64,000 bases of DNA from an uncultured Acidimicrobiales bacterium. Its GTDB lineage: Bacteria > Actinomycetota > Acidimicrobiia > Acidimicrobiales > SZUA-35. The number at the start of each line of letters is the position of its first letter. The first letter of the stretch is position 1. Made by a program: the position numbers and the translations under genes. Below are positions 1 through 8,962 of this stretch, piece after piece. The DNA is taken from contig CALAJQ010000026.1 in assembly GCA_937922785.1 (NCBI GenBank), positions 57,482-121,481 on the forward strand, read 5' to 3'. The notes under the pieces are model-generated. The model saw only the letters and a program-made list of their open reading frames with translations. It did no database searches and was not told the DNA's origin.

Positions 1-745
1 GTGCTTCAAAGCCAAGCGGTTCTTCTGCCTTGGGGGCCTGAACAGAATTGTCCGCAACCGGCCCAGCATCGGCTACTTCGCTTGCAGCCGCAGCTGGCTC
101 TGGAACAGGGGCTGGTTGGGCAGCCGGTGTGGCTGGAACATCGGCAGCCACAGCAGGAGCAGCAGAATCCATCGCAGTCTGTTCCGGAAGCTGGTCCGAT
201 TGGGGCTCTGTGAGCAAAACCAGCTTGCGCTCGACGAGGCCCTTCATCCGACGCAGGCCTTCAAGTTGCCCGAGATGCAAATGAGATGCGACCTCGGCCA
301 CTGTTGCGCCAGTTCCGACAGCAAGAAGTGTTGACCACTCGTCTTCGGTGATGGTCACTTGGTCAGCCGGAAGGCGAGGCGCCGGGCTGATGCGGTGTTC
401 AAGGCTGGTGATTACCTCTTCGATTCCGCGCCACTCGACCAGCAGTTTGTTGGCCTGGGCCAGAACACCCTCGATCGCCATTGGCGACCCGGGGTTCGAA
501 TTGGTCTCGTCGAAATCAAAGGCGAAGGTGCCCGAGTTGAAGCGGAGAAGTTCGAATACAACTTCTTCCAAGGAAGAATCCGCACCGCCTTGGGTGGTCT
601 CAGCCGCAACCATCTGTCCGTCTGTTACCCAGACAGAACCAGTGCCGCGATCTCCGCTTATGCGAAGAACGCCGGTCTTGGAGCTTGAGGCCAGGAAACC
701 TAGGACCTCATCGAAACTTACTGTGTCAAGTGAACCCTGAAGCAT
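1..745 (-). CDS. DUF4388 domain protein, 3' end cut by window edge
   Basis: The minus-strand frame stays open from an ATG at 745 to the left edge (about 248 codons), so the C-terminus is missing. Residues 1-110 read as a DUF4388 (PATAN-like) domain: it begins MLQGSLDTVSFDEVLGFLAS, followed by GVLRIS, then a GQMVAAE strand and FELLRFNSGTFAFD, the usual order in this family. Residues about 125-185 look like a small winged-helix region, followed by an Ala/Pro/Val-rich low-complexity tail from about 190. DUF4388 proteins are often linked to gliding or signalling switches; no exact role can be given here. The start codon overlaps the aroE stop (TAATG), so it is probably translationally coupled to aroE. 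Confidence 0.75.
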   Translation of the reverse strand, partial: MLQGSLDTVSFDEVLGFLASSSKTGVLRISGDRGTGSVWVTDGQMVAAETTQGGADSSLEEVVFELLRFNSGTFAFDFDETNSNPGSPMAIEGVLAQANKLLVEWRGIEEVITSLEHRISPAPRLPADQVTITEDEWSTLLAVGTGATVAEVASHLHLGQLEGLRRMKGLVERKLVLLTEPQSDQLPEQTAMDSAAPAVAADVPATPAAQPAPVPEPAAAASEVADAGPVADNSVQAPKAEEPLGFEA

Positions 746-1590
746 TAAGAGGGCCTTTCAATTTGGGCGATCATCACGTCTATCGGCGCGATTTGCCCAG
801 TCCATAAGCCAAAAGAAAGTGCAGCCTGGTGCGCTAGCATTCCGAGGCCTCCAACAGTTGCTGCGCCTTTACTTGCGGCGGCTTCCAATAGTGGTGTGAC
901 ACGCGGGTAATAGACGATGTCAGACACAGTGTGATTGTTGCTGATAATCCGCTCCGGAAGGGGGATACCTCCCGGATTTGGACCACCGTCCATACCCACT
1001 GAGGTTGCGTTAATGATGACCGGACAATCGGCCATCGCATCATGGTCAGATACCGTTGTTGCTTCAGCTTGAGACGCCAAGGATGCGGCCTCTTCAGCTT
1101 TGGAAATGCTGCGTCCTGCCACCACGATTTCGACCCCCCGTTTCCGCCCTAGCGCTTCAACTATTGACCGTGCTGCACCGCCGGTCCCGATGACACAGAC
1201 CCTAGTTGAAGAAAGGTCTACCGATGATTGAGACTCGAAGGAGTTGATGTACCCATCACCGTCGGTGCTGTGGCCGACGATCTCGGTTCCATCCCAATAA
1301 AGGGTGTTACAAGTCTGGAGTGCATGAGCGGTCGGGGTGAGCCGATCCGCCGACGCTGCGGCGGCATCTTTGAATGGCATCGTCACGTTCATGCCCGAAA
1401 TGCCAAGAGTGCGCATTGCCTCCACAATCGATCCAGCACGATCGATGTCAACCTCTAGCGCAACGTATCGCCAGTTAAGTTCCAGGGCTTTGAATGCTGC
1501 ATTGTGTATGCGAGGCGAAACGCTGTGTCGAACCGGGTTACCAACAACGGCGGCAAGCCTGGTCTCGCCTGAAACGTCGGGCCAGGCCAT
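745..1590 (-). CDS. aroE: Shikimate dehydrogenase
   Basis: 281 aa, normal length for AroE, which reduces 3-dehydroshikimate to shikimate with NADPH in the cytoplasmic aromatic amino acid pathway. The N-terminal substrate domain has GNPVRHSVSPRIHNAAF with the shikimate-binding serines, and the MPFKDAA segment holds the catalytic lysine. The Rossmann domain starts at GTGGAARSIVEALGRK. A late NATSVGM segment and a C-terminal GLGMLAHQAALSF are family hallmarks. ATG overlaps the upstream stop as TGATG and its own stop overlaps the next gene as TAATG, so it sits inside a tight operon with mltG and the unknown gene between them. Confidence 0.95.
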   Translation of the reverse strand: MAWPDVSGETRLAAVVGNPVRHSVSPRIHNAAFKALELNWRYVALEVDIDRAGSIVEAMRTLGISGMNVTMPFKDAAAASADRLTPTAHALQTCNTLYWDGTEIVGHSTDGDGYINSFESQSSVDLSSTRVCVIGTGGAARSIVEALGRKRGVEIVVAGRSISKAEEAASLASQAEATTVSDHDAMADCPVIINATSVGMDGGPNPGGIPLPERIISNNHTVSDIVYYPRVTPLLEAAASKGAATVGGLGMLAHQAALSFGLWTGQIAPIDVMIAQIERPS

Positions 1591-2414
1591 CAGGCAACAG
1601 ATAGGCGCAGGTACGCAAGATCTGACATCGACTTGTCACCAGGAGACAGTGAAGTCCCCATCGTCCATAGCCGGTCTAGCCCAGCTGGATCTTCGTTTTG
1701 CAGGGTCTCAAGCCGATGCCTTGTCTCGCCTAGAGATGGTCTTACCTCTGGGAACGCTGAGGACATGATCACCGAACAAGGGCCAGGAGGCAGCTCGAAC
1801 ACTTCTATGTACTTAATCGGAACCGGCGAACCGTTGATTGCGCCATAGCCCCAACGGCCGCTCTTGTTAATTAGGTACGGCTGGGCGTCATAGATCGGTT
1901 GGGCAGCGACCTTGCCAGGATCATCTCTACGAATGGCCGAGACAGGCATGCCTTTTTCATGGTTAGCTGCGTTCACGACAGCTCTGTACGCATTGGCGGC
2001 TTGATGGACAGTCTTGGTTCCATAGTGCGCCTTGTTATCGATTGTCACTTCGCAGGTTCCGATGCGCCAAACTTCGCGACGAGGCACCGAAAGACAAACG
2101 ACCGACGCCGCAGGCCATATGAGGCTGTCGTCTAGCCCTTTGGCTTCCACCGCGGCACCCAAAACGTTTGTGAGGCGGGTGGCAAATCTGTTCGGTCCGG
2201 TTCCTGGGCCCAGCGTCAAAATTGCTTTGGCCAGTGTCTTCACCGCAAACGAAGCTGCTGTTTCTGTACCGACGTCGGGCTGGCCAGGTGAAGTGGCGCC
2301 CGCCACCAAAGCAGCGAAGTGTTGGTGAACAACGATCTCCACTTCAGGTTCGGCCCCCGGAGTAGCGGGTGCTGTGAAGTTGTCGATCACCTCGAAGCCG
2401 AGTGCTCGATCCAC
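1590..2414 (-). CDS. Hypothetical protein between mltG and aroE
   Basis: 274 aa, GTG start two bases after the mltG stop, with AGAGG just before it; the stop overlaps aroE. I do not recognise a family with confidence. The order of segments (ATSPGQ near 40, a long helical stretch, VVCLSVPRREVWRIG near 110-125, then INGSPVPIKYIEVFELP and a C-terminal helix) faintly recalls the PPM/PP2C phosphatase fold. The metal-binding aspartates expected there (DG near 40, GD near 125) are absent, so if related it would not be a standard phosphatase. No signal peptide or membrane segment. Its place in the operon suggests a cell-wall or housekeeping link, which is only inference. Confidence 0.7.
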   Translation of the reverse strand: MDRALGFEVIDNFTAPATPGAEPEVEIVVHQHFAALVAGATSPGQPDVGTETAASFAVKTLAKAILTLGPGTGPNRFATRLTNVLGAAVEAKGLDDSLIWPAASVVCLSVPRREVWRIGTCEVTIDNKAHYGTKTVHQAANAYRAVVNAANHEKGMPVSAIRRDDPGKVAAQPIYDAQPYLINKSGRWGYGAINGSPVPIKYIEVFELPPGPCSVIMSSAFPEVRPSLGETRHRLETLQNEDPAGLDRLWTMGTSLSPGDKSMSDLAYLRLSVA

Positions 2415-2416
2415 CT

Positions 2417-3526
2417 CTAGAAGAGCCCTGCGTCTTGGGAGATCTGCTTCTGCTCGAGGAACTCGTCGTAGCTCTCAGTGAAGAAGTGGTTGCCTTCAGC
2501 GTCGGCTAACACGTAGTAAAGCCACTCGCCTTCTTCGGGGTTCAGGGCCGCCCGAAGCGACTTCTCGCTAGGGGCACCAATTGGGGTTGGAGGCAGACCA
2601 ACCCTGGTACGGGAGTTGTATGGCGTATCTGTGTCCAGGATTGAGCGAGTCAGCTCTACCCTGCGGTCGCCCTGTTCATAGATGAACGTAGCGTCGATGC
2701 CGATCGGCTCATTCTTGCGAAGACGGTTGTAGATCACGCGGGCAATCTTTGGCCTGTCTTGATCAGTCTTTGCCTCGGCCTCGATGAGAGAAGCAATGAT
2801 CAGAACGTCATAAGCAGGCAGTCCTACACGGTTTTCGGCGGCGCCATAGCCGAGGTCACCGGTTGTTGTGGAGAACTGATCGCTCAGCTTCAAGAGGACA
2901 TCGACAGCGTCTGAGTCTTCTTCAACTTCGTAGGTATCTGGGAAGAGAAGACCCTCCCAGCTATCAGATGAATCTGGCCGGTACCGCGGAACGATCTCGC
3001 CCCTGTCCAGCACTGCTTGAAGATCCGCAACCGTTATCCCTTCCAGCTGGTTGGCGATTTGTGGCAGCATTTCACTGACCCATGCGCCCTCCGATACTCG
3101 GAAAGAGGTGTAAACGGGAGGCTTCGGACCGGTTTCCAGTACGGCGATTGCTTCCTCGGCCGACATGTTGTCGTTAAACACATACTCGCCGGCTTGGAAG
3201 TTTCCTTTGTCAGTCCATTCGGCGTAGTAGCGGAAGAATGTGCTGTTAGGGATAACGCCTTCAGTGGCGAGCTGACGGCCGATGTCAGAGGTGGTTGCTC
3301 CCCTAGGCACGATCAGCTCAATTGCCTCGCCCGGTTCGCCGGGAGGATCGAGTTGACGATCGAACCAGTTCTTGATGGTAAGGGCCCCAACGATGACAAT
3401 AAGCCCTATTGCGAAAACTGATAGAAACGACCGCAGATGGCGCCACCATGGGTTGCGCACAGTCACAAAGCGGTCGTCGTCGTCCCAATCAAGTGAGGGC
3501 GCCGGAGATTCTGGACTCTCGATCAC
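2417..3526 (-). CDS. mltG: Endolytic murein transglycosylase MltG
   Basis: 369 aa with a GTG start. MltG (YceG-like) cleaves nascent glycan strands at the outer face of the cytoplasmic membrane and sets glycan chain length. An acidic cytoplasmic N-terminus is followed by one membrane anchor at about residues 32-52, a LysM-like region (IVPRGATTSDIGRQL), and the YceG domain. The catalytic glutamate is Glu249 in ASLIEAEAKT, followed by DRPKIARVIYNRL; the GIDATFIY and PYNSRTRVGLPPTPIGAPS segments are also typical. It lies between ruvX and the unknown gene, all on the same strand, the usual actinobacterial order ruvX-mltG-aroE. Confidence 0.95.
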   Translation of the reverse strand: MIESPESPAPSLDWDDDDRFVTVRNPWWRHLRSFLSVFAIGLIVIVGALTIKNWFDRQLDPPGEPGEAIELIVPRGATTSDIGRQLATEGVIPNSTFFRYYAEWTDKGNFQAGEYVFNDNMSAEEAIAVLETGPKPPVYTSFRVSEGAWVSEMLPQIANQLEGITVADLQAVLDRGEIVPRYRPDSSDSWEGLLFPDTYEVEEDSDAVDVLLKLSDQFSTTTGDLGYGAAENRVGLPAYDVLIIASLIEAEAKTDQDRPKIARVIYNRLRKNEPIGIDATFIYEQGDRRVELTRSILDTDTPYNSRTRVGLPPTPIGAPSEKSLRAALNPEEGEWLYYVLADAEGNHFFTESYDEFLEQKQISQDAGLF

Positions 3527-3551
3527 GTCTTTAGACTAGGGCGCAGATTTC

Positions 3552-4001
3552 TCAAGTGGGGGTACCCGTGTTGTCGAGCCACGCTTGAAGAATTACCGCC
3601 GCCGCAACTTGGTCCACCATCTCGGTTTGACGTTTGGCTTTCACACCCTGAGCACGCAAGTCCGCTTGGGCCGAAACGGTGCTGAGCCGCTCGTCATGGG
3701 TGTGCACTTCGATGTCAAAACGCTTACGCAGCGCCTTCACTTCTGAAGTCACCTTCTTGGCTGCAGGGCCTATGGATCCGTCAAGTCCGTAGGGCATACC
3801 AACCACAATTGCCTCTATACCAAGCTCGTCGACGAGCTTGGCGATAATCGCGTGTTCCACCGGCCGGTCACCAACCCGTTTGATGGTCTCATACGGGGTT
3901 GCGACTAGACCCTGAGCGTCACAAATAGCAACGCCGATTCGGCGATCACCAAGATCTAACCCCAAAGCCCGCACAGATCCGCGCCCTAAAGACTCTGCCA
4001 T
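3552..4001 (-). CDS. ruvX: Putative pre-16S rRNA nuclease (Holliday junction resolvase-like)
   Basis: 149 aa, normal for YqgF/RuvX, an RNase H-fold nuclease implicated in processing the 5' end of 16S rRNA. Visible motifs are LGLDLGDRRIGVAICD with the first catalytic Asp, VVGMPYGLDGSIGP, the HDERLST segment with the catalytic Glu, and the terminal DQVAAAVILQAWLD with the last Asp. The chosen ATG at 4001 lies in the last copy of a 17-bp repeat, where each copy also carries an ATG; only this ATG opens the RuvX frame. Downstream of alaS and upstream of mltG, as in many Actinobacteria. Confidence 0.93.
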   Translation of the reverse strand: MAESLGRGSVRALGLDLGDRRIGVAICDAQGLVATPYETIKRVGDRPVEHAIIAKLVDELGIEAIVVGMPYGLDGSIGPAAKKVTSEVKALRKRFDIEVHTHDERLSTVSAQADLRAQGVKAKRQTEMVDQVAAAVILQAWLDNTGTPT

Positions 4002-4066
4002 TTTAGAGGCCCTGCCATTTTAGAGACCCTGCCATGTTAGAGACCCTGCCATTTTAGAGACCCAGC
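3999..4066 (-). repeat. Four 17-bp tandem repeats at the alaS/ruvX junction
   Basis: Four head-to-tail 17-bp units begin at 3999, 4016, 4033 and 4050. On the coding (minus) strand each reads approximately GGTCTCTAAAATGGCAG, so every unit contains a stop (TAA) and an ATG. The first unit supplies the end of alaS (Gly-Leu-stop) and the last the start of ruvX. Because 17 is not a multiple of 3, each of the three extra ATGs opens a 10-codon minicistron (MAGSLTWQGL, MAGSLKWQGL, MAGPLKWQSL) ended by the stop in the next copy. One unit varies at a single base (AACATGG). Confidence 0.9.
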
Positions 4067-6651
4067 AACTCGCGAGCCGCTGCAAGCGCGTCTGGAACGC
4101 CGTCGCCATTTCGTCCGCCTGCCATTGCCACGTCTTTACCTTTGCCACCGCCGCCCTGGATTGACTTGGCTCCTGCGGCGATCAGGTCTGATGCGTCGAC
4201 TCCTGCTTCGGGTGACACCGCGGCAACAAGTGCTGCGCCTCCACCTTCAGGAACACCGCCAATGACAACTGCGCTGATGGCATCGTTGTTGCGCGAAGCC
4301 ACAGCCAGTGACTTCATGGCGTCTCGATCGAGGCCATCAATTTGAACCACGATCTTGCCGTCAGTTGCATCTGCGATCAGCTCAGCGGACTTACCGGCTG
4401 CGACCTGGGCCCGGAGGCTTTTGATCTCATTGTTGGCCTGGTCAAGTTCGGACAGCCGCTTGGCAATCGCAGTTCCAAGTTCAGAGCGAGGAACACCCAG
4501 AGCTTCGGCAAGTTGAGCTGTTTCGTTCTGCTCGGCCCGCAGCAGGGCAATTGGGCCGGTGCCGGTGATTGCTTCGATCCTTCGTATGTTGGACCCGATG
4601 CTTCCCTCGCTGACAATCTTGATTGGGCCGATGTCGCCAAGAGCCTTCACGTGAGTGCCGCCGCAGAACTCTAACGAAGGTCCGGCTTTGAGGACTCGCA
4701 CTAGCTCACCGTACTTATCGCCGAAGAACGCAATGGCGCCCATGTCCTCGGCCTGAGCCTTAGTGACTTCGGGGTGTTCGGTCTGTTCATTACTTAGAAC
4801 GGCAGCGTTGGCGAGGTCTTCGATGGTTTCTAGATCGGTCTTGGAAAGAGAGTCGAAATGGCTGAAGTCGAAGCGAAGCCGGTCGGGAGCAACAAGTGAC
4901 CCCTGCTGTTGGACGTGGTCGCCGAGGTGAGTTCGAAGCGCCCAGTGCAGCACGTGGGTTCCGGTGTGATTTCGAGCAATGGCCGCCCGGCGAGCAGCGT
5001 GAACTGTGGCCTTTACCTTCATGCCAGGTTCAAACGTGCCTTGGGTGACCTCAACTTTGTGGCGGTGAATGCCTGGCACTGCGTACACAGTGTTTGTCAC
5101 TAGCGCTTCGCCAGCGACCGATCCGTTGGCGTCTATTGATTGAAGAATTCCAGTGTCGCCAACTTGGCCACCTGACTCTGCGTAGAACGGTGTGCGGTCA
5201 AGGAATATCGAAGCACCGGGGGTTCCCATCTGGGACACCAACACGATTTCAGCATCGACCTGCTCCAACTCGCCCCGGCCTACAAACTCGGTTAGGCCAC
5301 GGGTCTCCATAAGTGCTTGAACCGCCTCGATGTCAACAGCAGCAGTGGCATCGCTTCTGGCCGCCTTGGCCCGCTGACGTTGCTGATCCATTTCTGCGTC
5401 AAAGCCGGCCCGGTCAAGCGTGTAGCCGCGCTCGGCCAGAACTTCAGCGGTTACTTCATATGGGAAGCCGTAGGTGTCGTGCAGCCCAAACGCCACCGAC
5501 CCCTCTAGCTCTGAACCCTCGGGCAGTCCTTCAAGCCGGTCGTTCAATATGCCCAGGCCCTTGGCCAAGGTCTTTCGGAACTGGGTCTCTTCACGGGTCA
5601 CTACGTTCTCAACTAGGTCGGCGGTGGCAACAAGCTGCGGGTAGTCGCTTCCCATGATCTCTACAACTGCCTTAGCTAGCGACGGAGTCACGAGGTCGTT
5701 GACGCCCAGCAGATATGCAAACCGGATAGCCCGACGCATGATGCGACGCAACACGTAACCGCGGTCTTCATTCGATGGAAAGACACCATCACTAATTAGG
5801 AACGTCATGGTGCGGGCGTGCTCGGCCAGCACTCGCAAGGCCAAGTCCGAATTGTCGTCAGCGCCGATTTTGTATCCGGTGATGTTCGAAGCAACTTCGA
5901 CAAGGCGCGCCATTTCGTCAATTTCAAAGACGCTGTCTTTGCCCTGGAGGACAGACAGAACACGTTCTAGGCCAGCGCCAGTGTCGATGCTGGGTTTAGG
6001 CAGTGGAGTGGAGTTACCGTCAGCATCGGTCTCGAACTGCATGAACACGAGGTTCCAAATTTCGACGTAGCGCTCTTCGGCCTCGGGGTTGGCGGGGCCA
6101 CCCTCGGGCCCGTACTCGGGACCTTTGTCCCAGAAGATCTCCGACGAGGGACCATTGGGCCCGGTGTCTGCCATTCGCCACCAGTTGTCTTCATCAAGAC
6201 GCTGGATTCGTTCCAGAGGCAGGCCAACGTTCTTGTGCCAGAGCTGTTCGGCTTCGTCATCGGTTAGGTGAACCGTGACCCAAAGCCGATCGGGGTCGAG
6301 GCCAAGTTCCTGGGTGAAAAACGCCCAAGCATCAGTGATGGCGGTCTCTTTGAAGTAGTCACCAAAGGAGAAGTTGCCCATCATCTCAAAGAATGTGAGG
6401 TGACGCTTCGTCCTGCCGACTTCGTCGAGGTCGTTGTGCTTGCCGCCAGCACGGACGCACTTCTGAACTGACACTGCTCTTGGTGCAGGCGGCTTCTCGG
6501 CGCCAATGAAATAGTTCTTGAAAGGCACCATTCCCGAATTTGTGAACAGAAGCGTCTGGTCGTGCGGGATAAGGCTGGCCGAGTTGATGTGGAGGTGATC
6601 TCGGGCCGTGAAGAAATCTATGAATTTGCGGCGGAGCTCATGTGCTTGCAT
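4054..6651 (-). CDS. alaS: Alanyl-tRNA synthetase
   Basis: 865 aa, full length. Charges tRNA-Ala in the cytoplasm. The class II catalytic core spans about 1-240 (starts MQAHELRRKFIDFF; SGMVPFKNYF; FFEMMGNFSFGDYF; DTGAGLERVLSVLQG), followed by the tRNA-binding helices, the editing domain with HTGTH near 570 and CGGTHV near 665 (zinc and proofreading residues), and the DHHA1-type C-terminal region ending QGGGGKGKDVAMAGGRNGDG. The last codons and stop lie in the first unit of a 17-bp repeat that leads into ruvX. Confidence 0.97.
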   Translation of the reverse strand: MQAHELRRKFIDFFTARDHLHINSASLIPHDQTLLFTNSGMVPFKNYFIGAEKPPAPRAVSVQKCVRAGGKHNDLDEVGRTKRHLTFFEMMGNFSFGDYFKETAITDAWAFFTQELGLDPDRLWVTVHLTDDEAEQLWHKNVGLPLERIQRLDEDNWWRMADTGPNGPSSEIFWDKGPEYGPEGGPANPEAEERYVEIWNLVFMQFETDADGNSTPLPKPSIDTGAGLERVLSVLQGKDSVFEIDEMARLVEVASNITGYKIGADDNSDLALRVLAEHARTMTFLISDGVFPSNEDRGYVLRRIMRRAIRFAYLLGVNDLVTPSLAKAVVEIMGSDYPQLVATADLVENVVTREETQFRKTLAKGLGILNDRLEGLPEGSELEGSVAFGLHDTYGFPYEVTAEVLAERGYTLDRAGFDAEMDQQRQRAKAARSDATAAVDIEAVQALMETRGLTEFVGRGELEQVDAEIVLVSQMGTPGASIFLDRTPFYAESGGQVGDTGILQSIDANGSVAGEALVTNTVYAVPGIHRHKVEVTQGTFEPGMKVKATVHAARRAAIARNHTGTHVLHWALRTHLGDHVQQQGSLVAPDRLRFDFSHFDSLSKTDLETIEDLANAAVLSNEQTEHPEVTKAQAEDMGAIAFFGDKYGELVRVLKAGPSLEFCGGTHVKALGDIGPIKIVSEGSIGSNIRRIEAITGTGPIALLRAEQNETAQLAEALGVPRSELGTAIAKRLSELDQANNEIKSLRAQVAAGKSAELIADATDGKIVVQIDGLDRDAMKSLAVASRNNDAISAVVIGGVPEGGGAALVAAVSPEAGVDASDLIAAGAKSIQGGGGKGKDVAMAGGRNGDGVPDALAAARELLGL

Positions 6652-6718
6652 AAGCCCCCCACTTTACGCCACCAAAAACTGCTTCTGTCCTAGGTTTATC
6701 GGTGAGCGAAGCGAACGG

Positions 6719-7258
6719 CTAGTCCCAAGGCTTTTTGGCTGGCCGAAAACTTCGCTGCACCCGAGCAACCGGTTCTTCTTCGGCTTTGCCCAACAGTTTG
6801 CGGCCAGCGGCGACTGGGTTTGGCAGGCGCTTAAACATCGCCGCCGGATCATCGTCGTCAGATCGGTTGTCTCGAACGTCCAGCAGGGCGTCAGTTGCCT
6901 CGTCGTGGCGGCCGTTAAACCGCAAAAAGTCTGCCCAGAGCGATCGTCGAGCCACTTCGGACTCCACTTCGATTTCTGACCTGATGTCATCAAGATTGCG
7001 CTGGGTTTGTTCCTTGGCCCGGTTGCTTGTTGCCTGAATGCCCTTGGCGGCAACTCTGCTGGCAGCCAATGTTGCTCCCCCGGCCCTCATAACATCACCG
7101 GGCAGTGCATCAGCAGCCTTGACCACACGGTCGGGCAGCTTGTCGGCCAGCTCATCAGTGGCCGCATCCACCGTGCGTCCGGTCAGTCGACGGACAAACC
7201 ACCGGCCGACCGCTGTTGCCAACATCCACCGGAGCCGTCTTGGTATTAATGCGATCAT
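6719..7258 (-). CDS. Hypothetical protein, partner of the DUF948 gene
   Basis: 179 aa; the ATG overlaps the preceding DUF948 gene by four bases (ATGA), so the two are probably translated together. The N-terminus (MIALIPRRLRWMLATAVGRW) is basic and amphipathic, possibly membrane-associated but without a clear transmembrane segment. The middle is helical and charged (AKEQTQRNLDDIRSEIEVES), and the C-terminus ends in a basic RSFRPAKKPWD. No enzymatic motif is visible. Small charged proteins next to DUF948 genes between rarA and alaS are common in Actinobacteria. I cannot assign a function. Confidence 0.75.
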   Translation of the reverse strand: MIALIPRRLRWMLATAVGRWFVRRLTGRTVDAATDELADKLPDRVVKAADALPGDVMRAGGATLAASRVAAKGIQATSNRAKEQTQRNLDDIRSEIEVESEVARRSLWADFLRFNGRHDEATDALLDVRDNRSDDDDPAAMFKRLPNPVAAGRKLLGKAEEEPVARVQRSFRPAKKPWD

Positions 7259-7686
7259 TTTTGTGCCCTTGCCTGAACTGCGGAGTCAGCCTGACCCATG
7301 TCGATGGCGGCCTGCTTAGAGTTTTTCTTACGACGAGCGAGTAGCCAACCTTTTGCCACCTTGGAGGTTCCCGACGCAACTGCAAGGGAACGGATGACCG
7401 GGTCCTGAACGGCCTCGTGAGTCCGCTTCGATGTGTGGGAGATGGCCGAAGTTGCCTGGTCGGCCCGGTCAAGGACAAGATCCACCTTGTCCAGTTCGGC
7501 ATCGGCGTCTGAGATCAGTTGCCGTAGTTCCCGGAAAGCGCCAATGCCTTCTTCGCGAAGCTGGGTTGCGGTGTCTTCGAGGCGAGTCATCGTCCGGTTC
7601 AGGTTGACTACCGCCGTAACCACGAACACAGCAATAACGATGGCCGTTACCGCAACTACAAAGGCAGCTAGATCAATCAGTGTCAT
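7255..7686 (-). CDS. DUF948 family membrane-anchored coiled-coil protein
   Basis: 143 aa with an N-terminal membrane anchor at about residues 7-28 (AAFVVAVTAIVIAVFVVTAVV), then a heptad-like helix (NRTMTRLEDTATQLREEGIG, DADAELDKVDLVLDRAD) typical of DUF948, and a conserved HEAVQDPVIRSLAVASGTSK segment before a basic ARRKKN patch. The function of DUF948 is unknown; an anchored coiled coil fits an envelope-structure or stress role. The ATG at 7686 lies 14 bases inside the end of rarA, and its stop overlaps the next gene, so rarA, this gene and its partner form one transcription unit upstream of alaS. Confidence 0.85.
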   Translation of the reverse strand: MTLIDLAAFVVAVTAIVIAVFVVTAVVNLNRTMTRLEDTATQLREEGIGAFRELRQLISDADAELDKVDLVLDRADQATSAISHTSKRTHEAVQDPVIRSLAVASGTSKVAKGWLLARRKKNSKQAAIDMGQADSAVQARAQK

Positions 7687-8932
7687 TCAGAATGTCCCGG
7701 TCGGTGGCCTTGTAGTAGACGCGGTCAGCAACTTCGGCTGGCCGATAGGACTGCTCCACCCAACCGCCTTCATGGTTGTGAGGATACTCGTAGTTGGCTC
7801 CATGCCCCAGACTCGCCGCCCCCTTGTAGCTGGCGTCTCGAAGGTGCATTGGCACCTCCCCCGCTGCCATTGCCTGCACATCAGCACGGGCGGCTAGCAA
7901 ACCCATGTAGCTAGCGTTGCTTTTTGGGGCCCTGGAAAGGTGCACTACAGCGTGGGCCAAGTTGATTTGGGCTTCGGGAAGGCCAACAAACTCCACGGCG
8001 CTGGCAGCGGCATTGGCTACCAACAGGCTCGTCGGGTCGGCCATGCCCACATCTTCGGAAGCAAAGATGACCAGCCTGCGGGCGATGAACCGAGCATCCT
8101 CGCCGGCTTCGAGCATCCGGGCCAGCCAATACAAGCCGGCGTCGGCATCGGAGCCTCGCATCGACTTGATGAACGCGCTGATGGTGTCGTAGTGCTCATC
8201 GCGGCCATATCGCAACGACTTCAGGTCGGTAGCTGCTTCGGCGTGTTTCAGCTCGACAGCACCTCCGTCGGCTAGGGCAATGGCAACCTCTAGCGTGGTC
8301 AATGCCTGACGGCCGTCTCCGGCGGCCCGGTCGGCCAAGTAAGCAATCGCTTCGTCGGTAGCGGTGGACTGTTCGGCTTTCAAGCCACGCCGCAGCAAGA
8401 TGTCGAGGCTGTCGGGTTCAAGAGAGACAAGTCGGAACAGGGTCGACCGGCTGCGGAGCGGGGCGTTGACCTCGAAAAACGGGTTCTCTGTGGTTGCGCC
8501 GATGAGAATCAGCAGACCGTTCTCTACCGCCGGCAGCAAGGCGTCCTGCTGAGACTTGTTGAACCGGTGAACCTCGTCAAGAAACAGAATGGTGCGTTGT
8601 TCGTGGGCGCCAAGGCGTTCTGTTGCTTCGGCAATTGTGGCCCGGACGTCTTTGACAGAAGCGTTTACCGCTGACAGTTGGACGAAGTGCTTCGACGAGG
8701 CGGCGGCGACCAGTCGGGCAAGCGTAGTTTTGCCAGTGCCCGGCGGGCCCCACAGGATTGCCGACGACAATCGGTCGGCCTCAACAAGTTTGCGTAGCGG
8801 ACCATCTGGTCCGAGCAGATGGTCTTGGCCAACGATGTCGTCGAGGGTCTTGGGGCGCAGGCGAGAAGGCAGTGGAGATCTGGTTTCCAGGCGGGATTTT
8901 GCCGCGCTAGTAAAGAGATCCTCAGCCATCAA
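7673..8932 (-). CDS. rarA: Replication-associated recombination protein A (AAA+ ATPase)
   Basis: 419 aa, the usual MgsA/RarA length. It acts at stalled replication forks, as a clamp-loader-like ATPase. Motifs: the N-terminal LPSRLRPKTLDDIVGQDHLL, Walker A GPPGTGKTTLARLVAA, Walker B LFLDEVHRFNKSQQDALL, sensor 1 LIGATTENPFFEV, and the C-terminal MgsA domain with SAFIKSMRGSDADAGLYWLA, ASEDVGMADP and AYKGAASLGHGANYEYPHN-type segments. Starts MMAEDLFTSAAKSRL; the second Met three bases later could equally be used. The upstream intergenic space holds a repeat cluster. Confidence 0.95.
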   Translation of the reverse strand: MMAEDLFTSAAKSRLETRSPLPSRLRPKTLDDIVGQDHLLGPDGPLRKLVEADRLSSAILWGPPGTGKTTLARLVAAASSKHFVQLSAVNASVKDVRATIAEATERLGAHEQRTILFLDEVHRFNKSQQDALLPAVENGLLILIGATTENPFFEVNAPLRSRSTLFRLVSLEPDSLDILLRRGLKAEQSTATDEAIAYLADRAAGDGRQALTTLEVAIALADGGAVELKHAEAATDLKSLRYGRDEHYDTISAFIKSMRGSDADAGLYWLARMLEAGEDARFIARRLVIFASEDVGMADPTSLLVANAAASAVEFVGLPEAQINLAHAVVHLSRAPKSNASYMGLLAARADVQAMAAGEVPMHLRDASYKGAASLGHGANYEYPHNHEGGWVEQSYRPAEVADRVYYKATDRDILNDTD

Positions 8933-8962
8933 CCCAGCCTAAGGGTCCGTTCGGCCGGTCCA

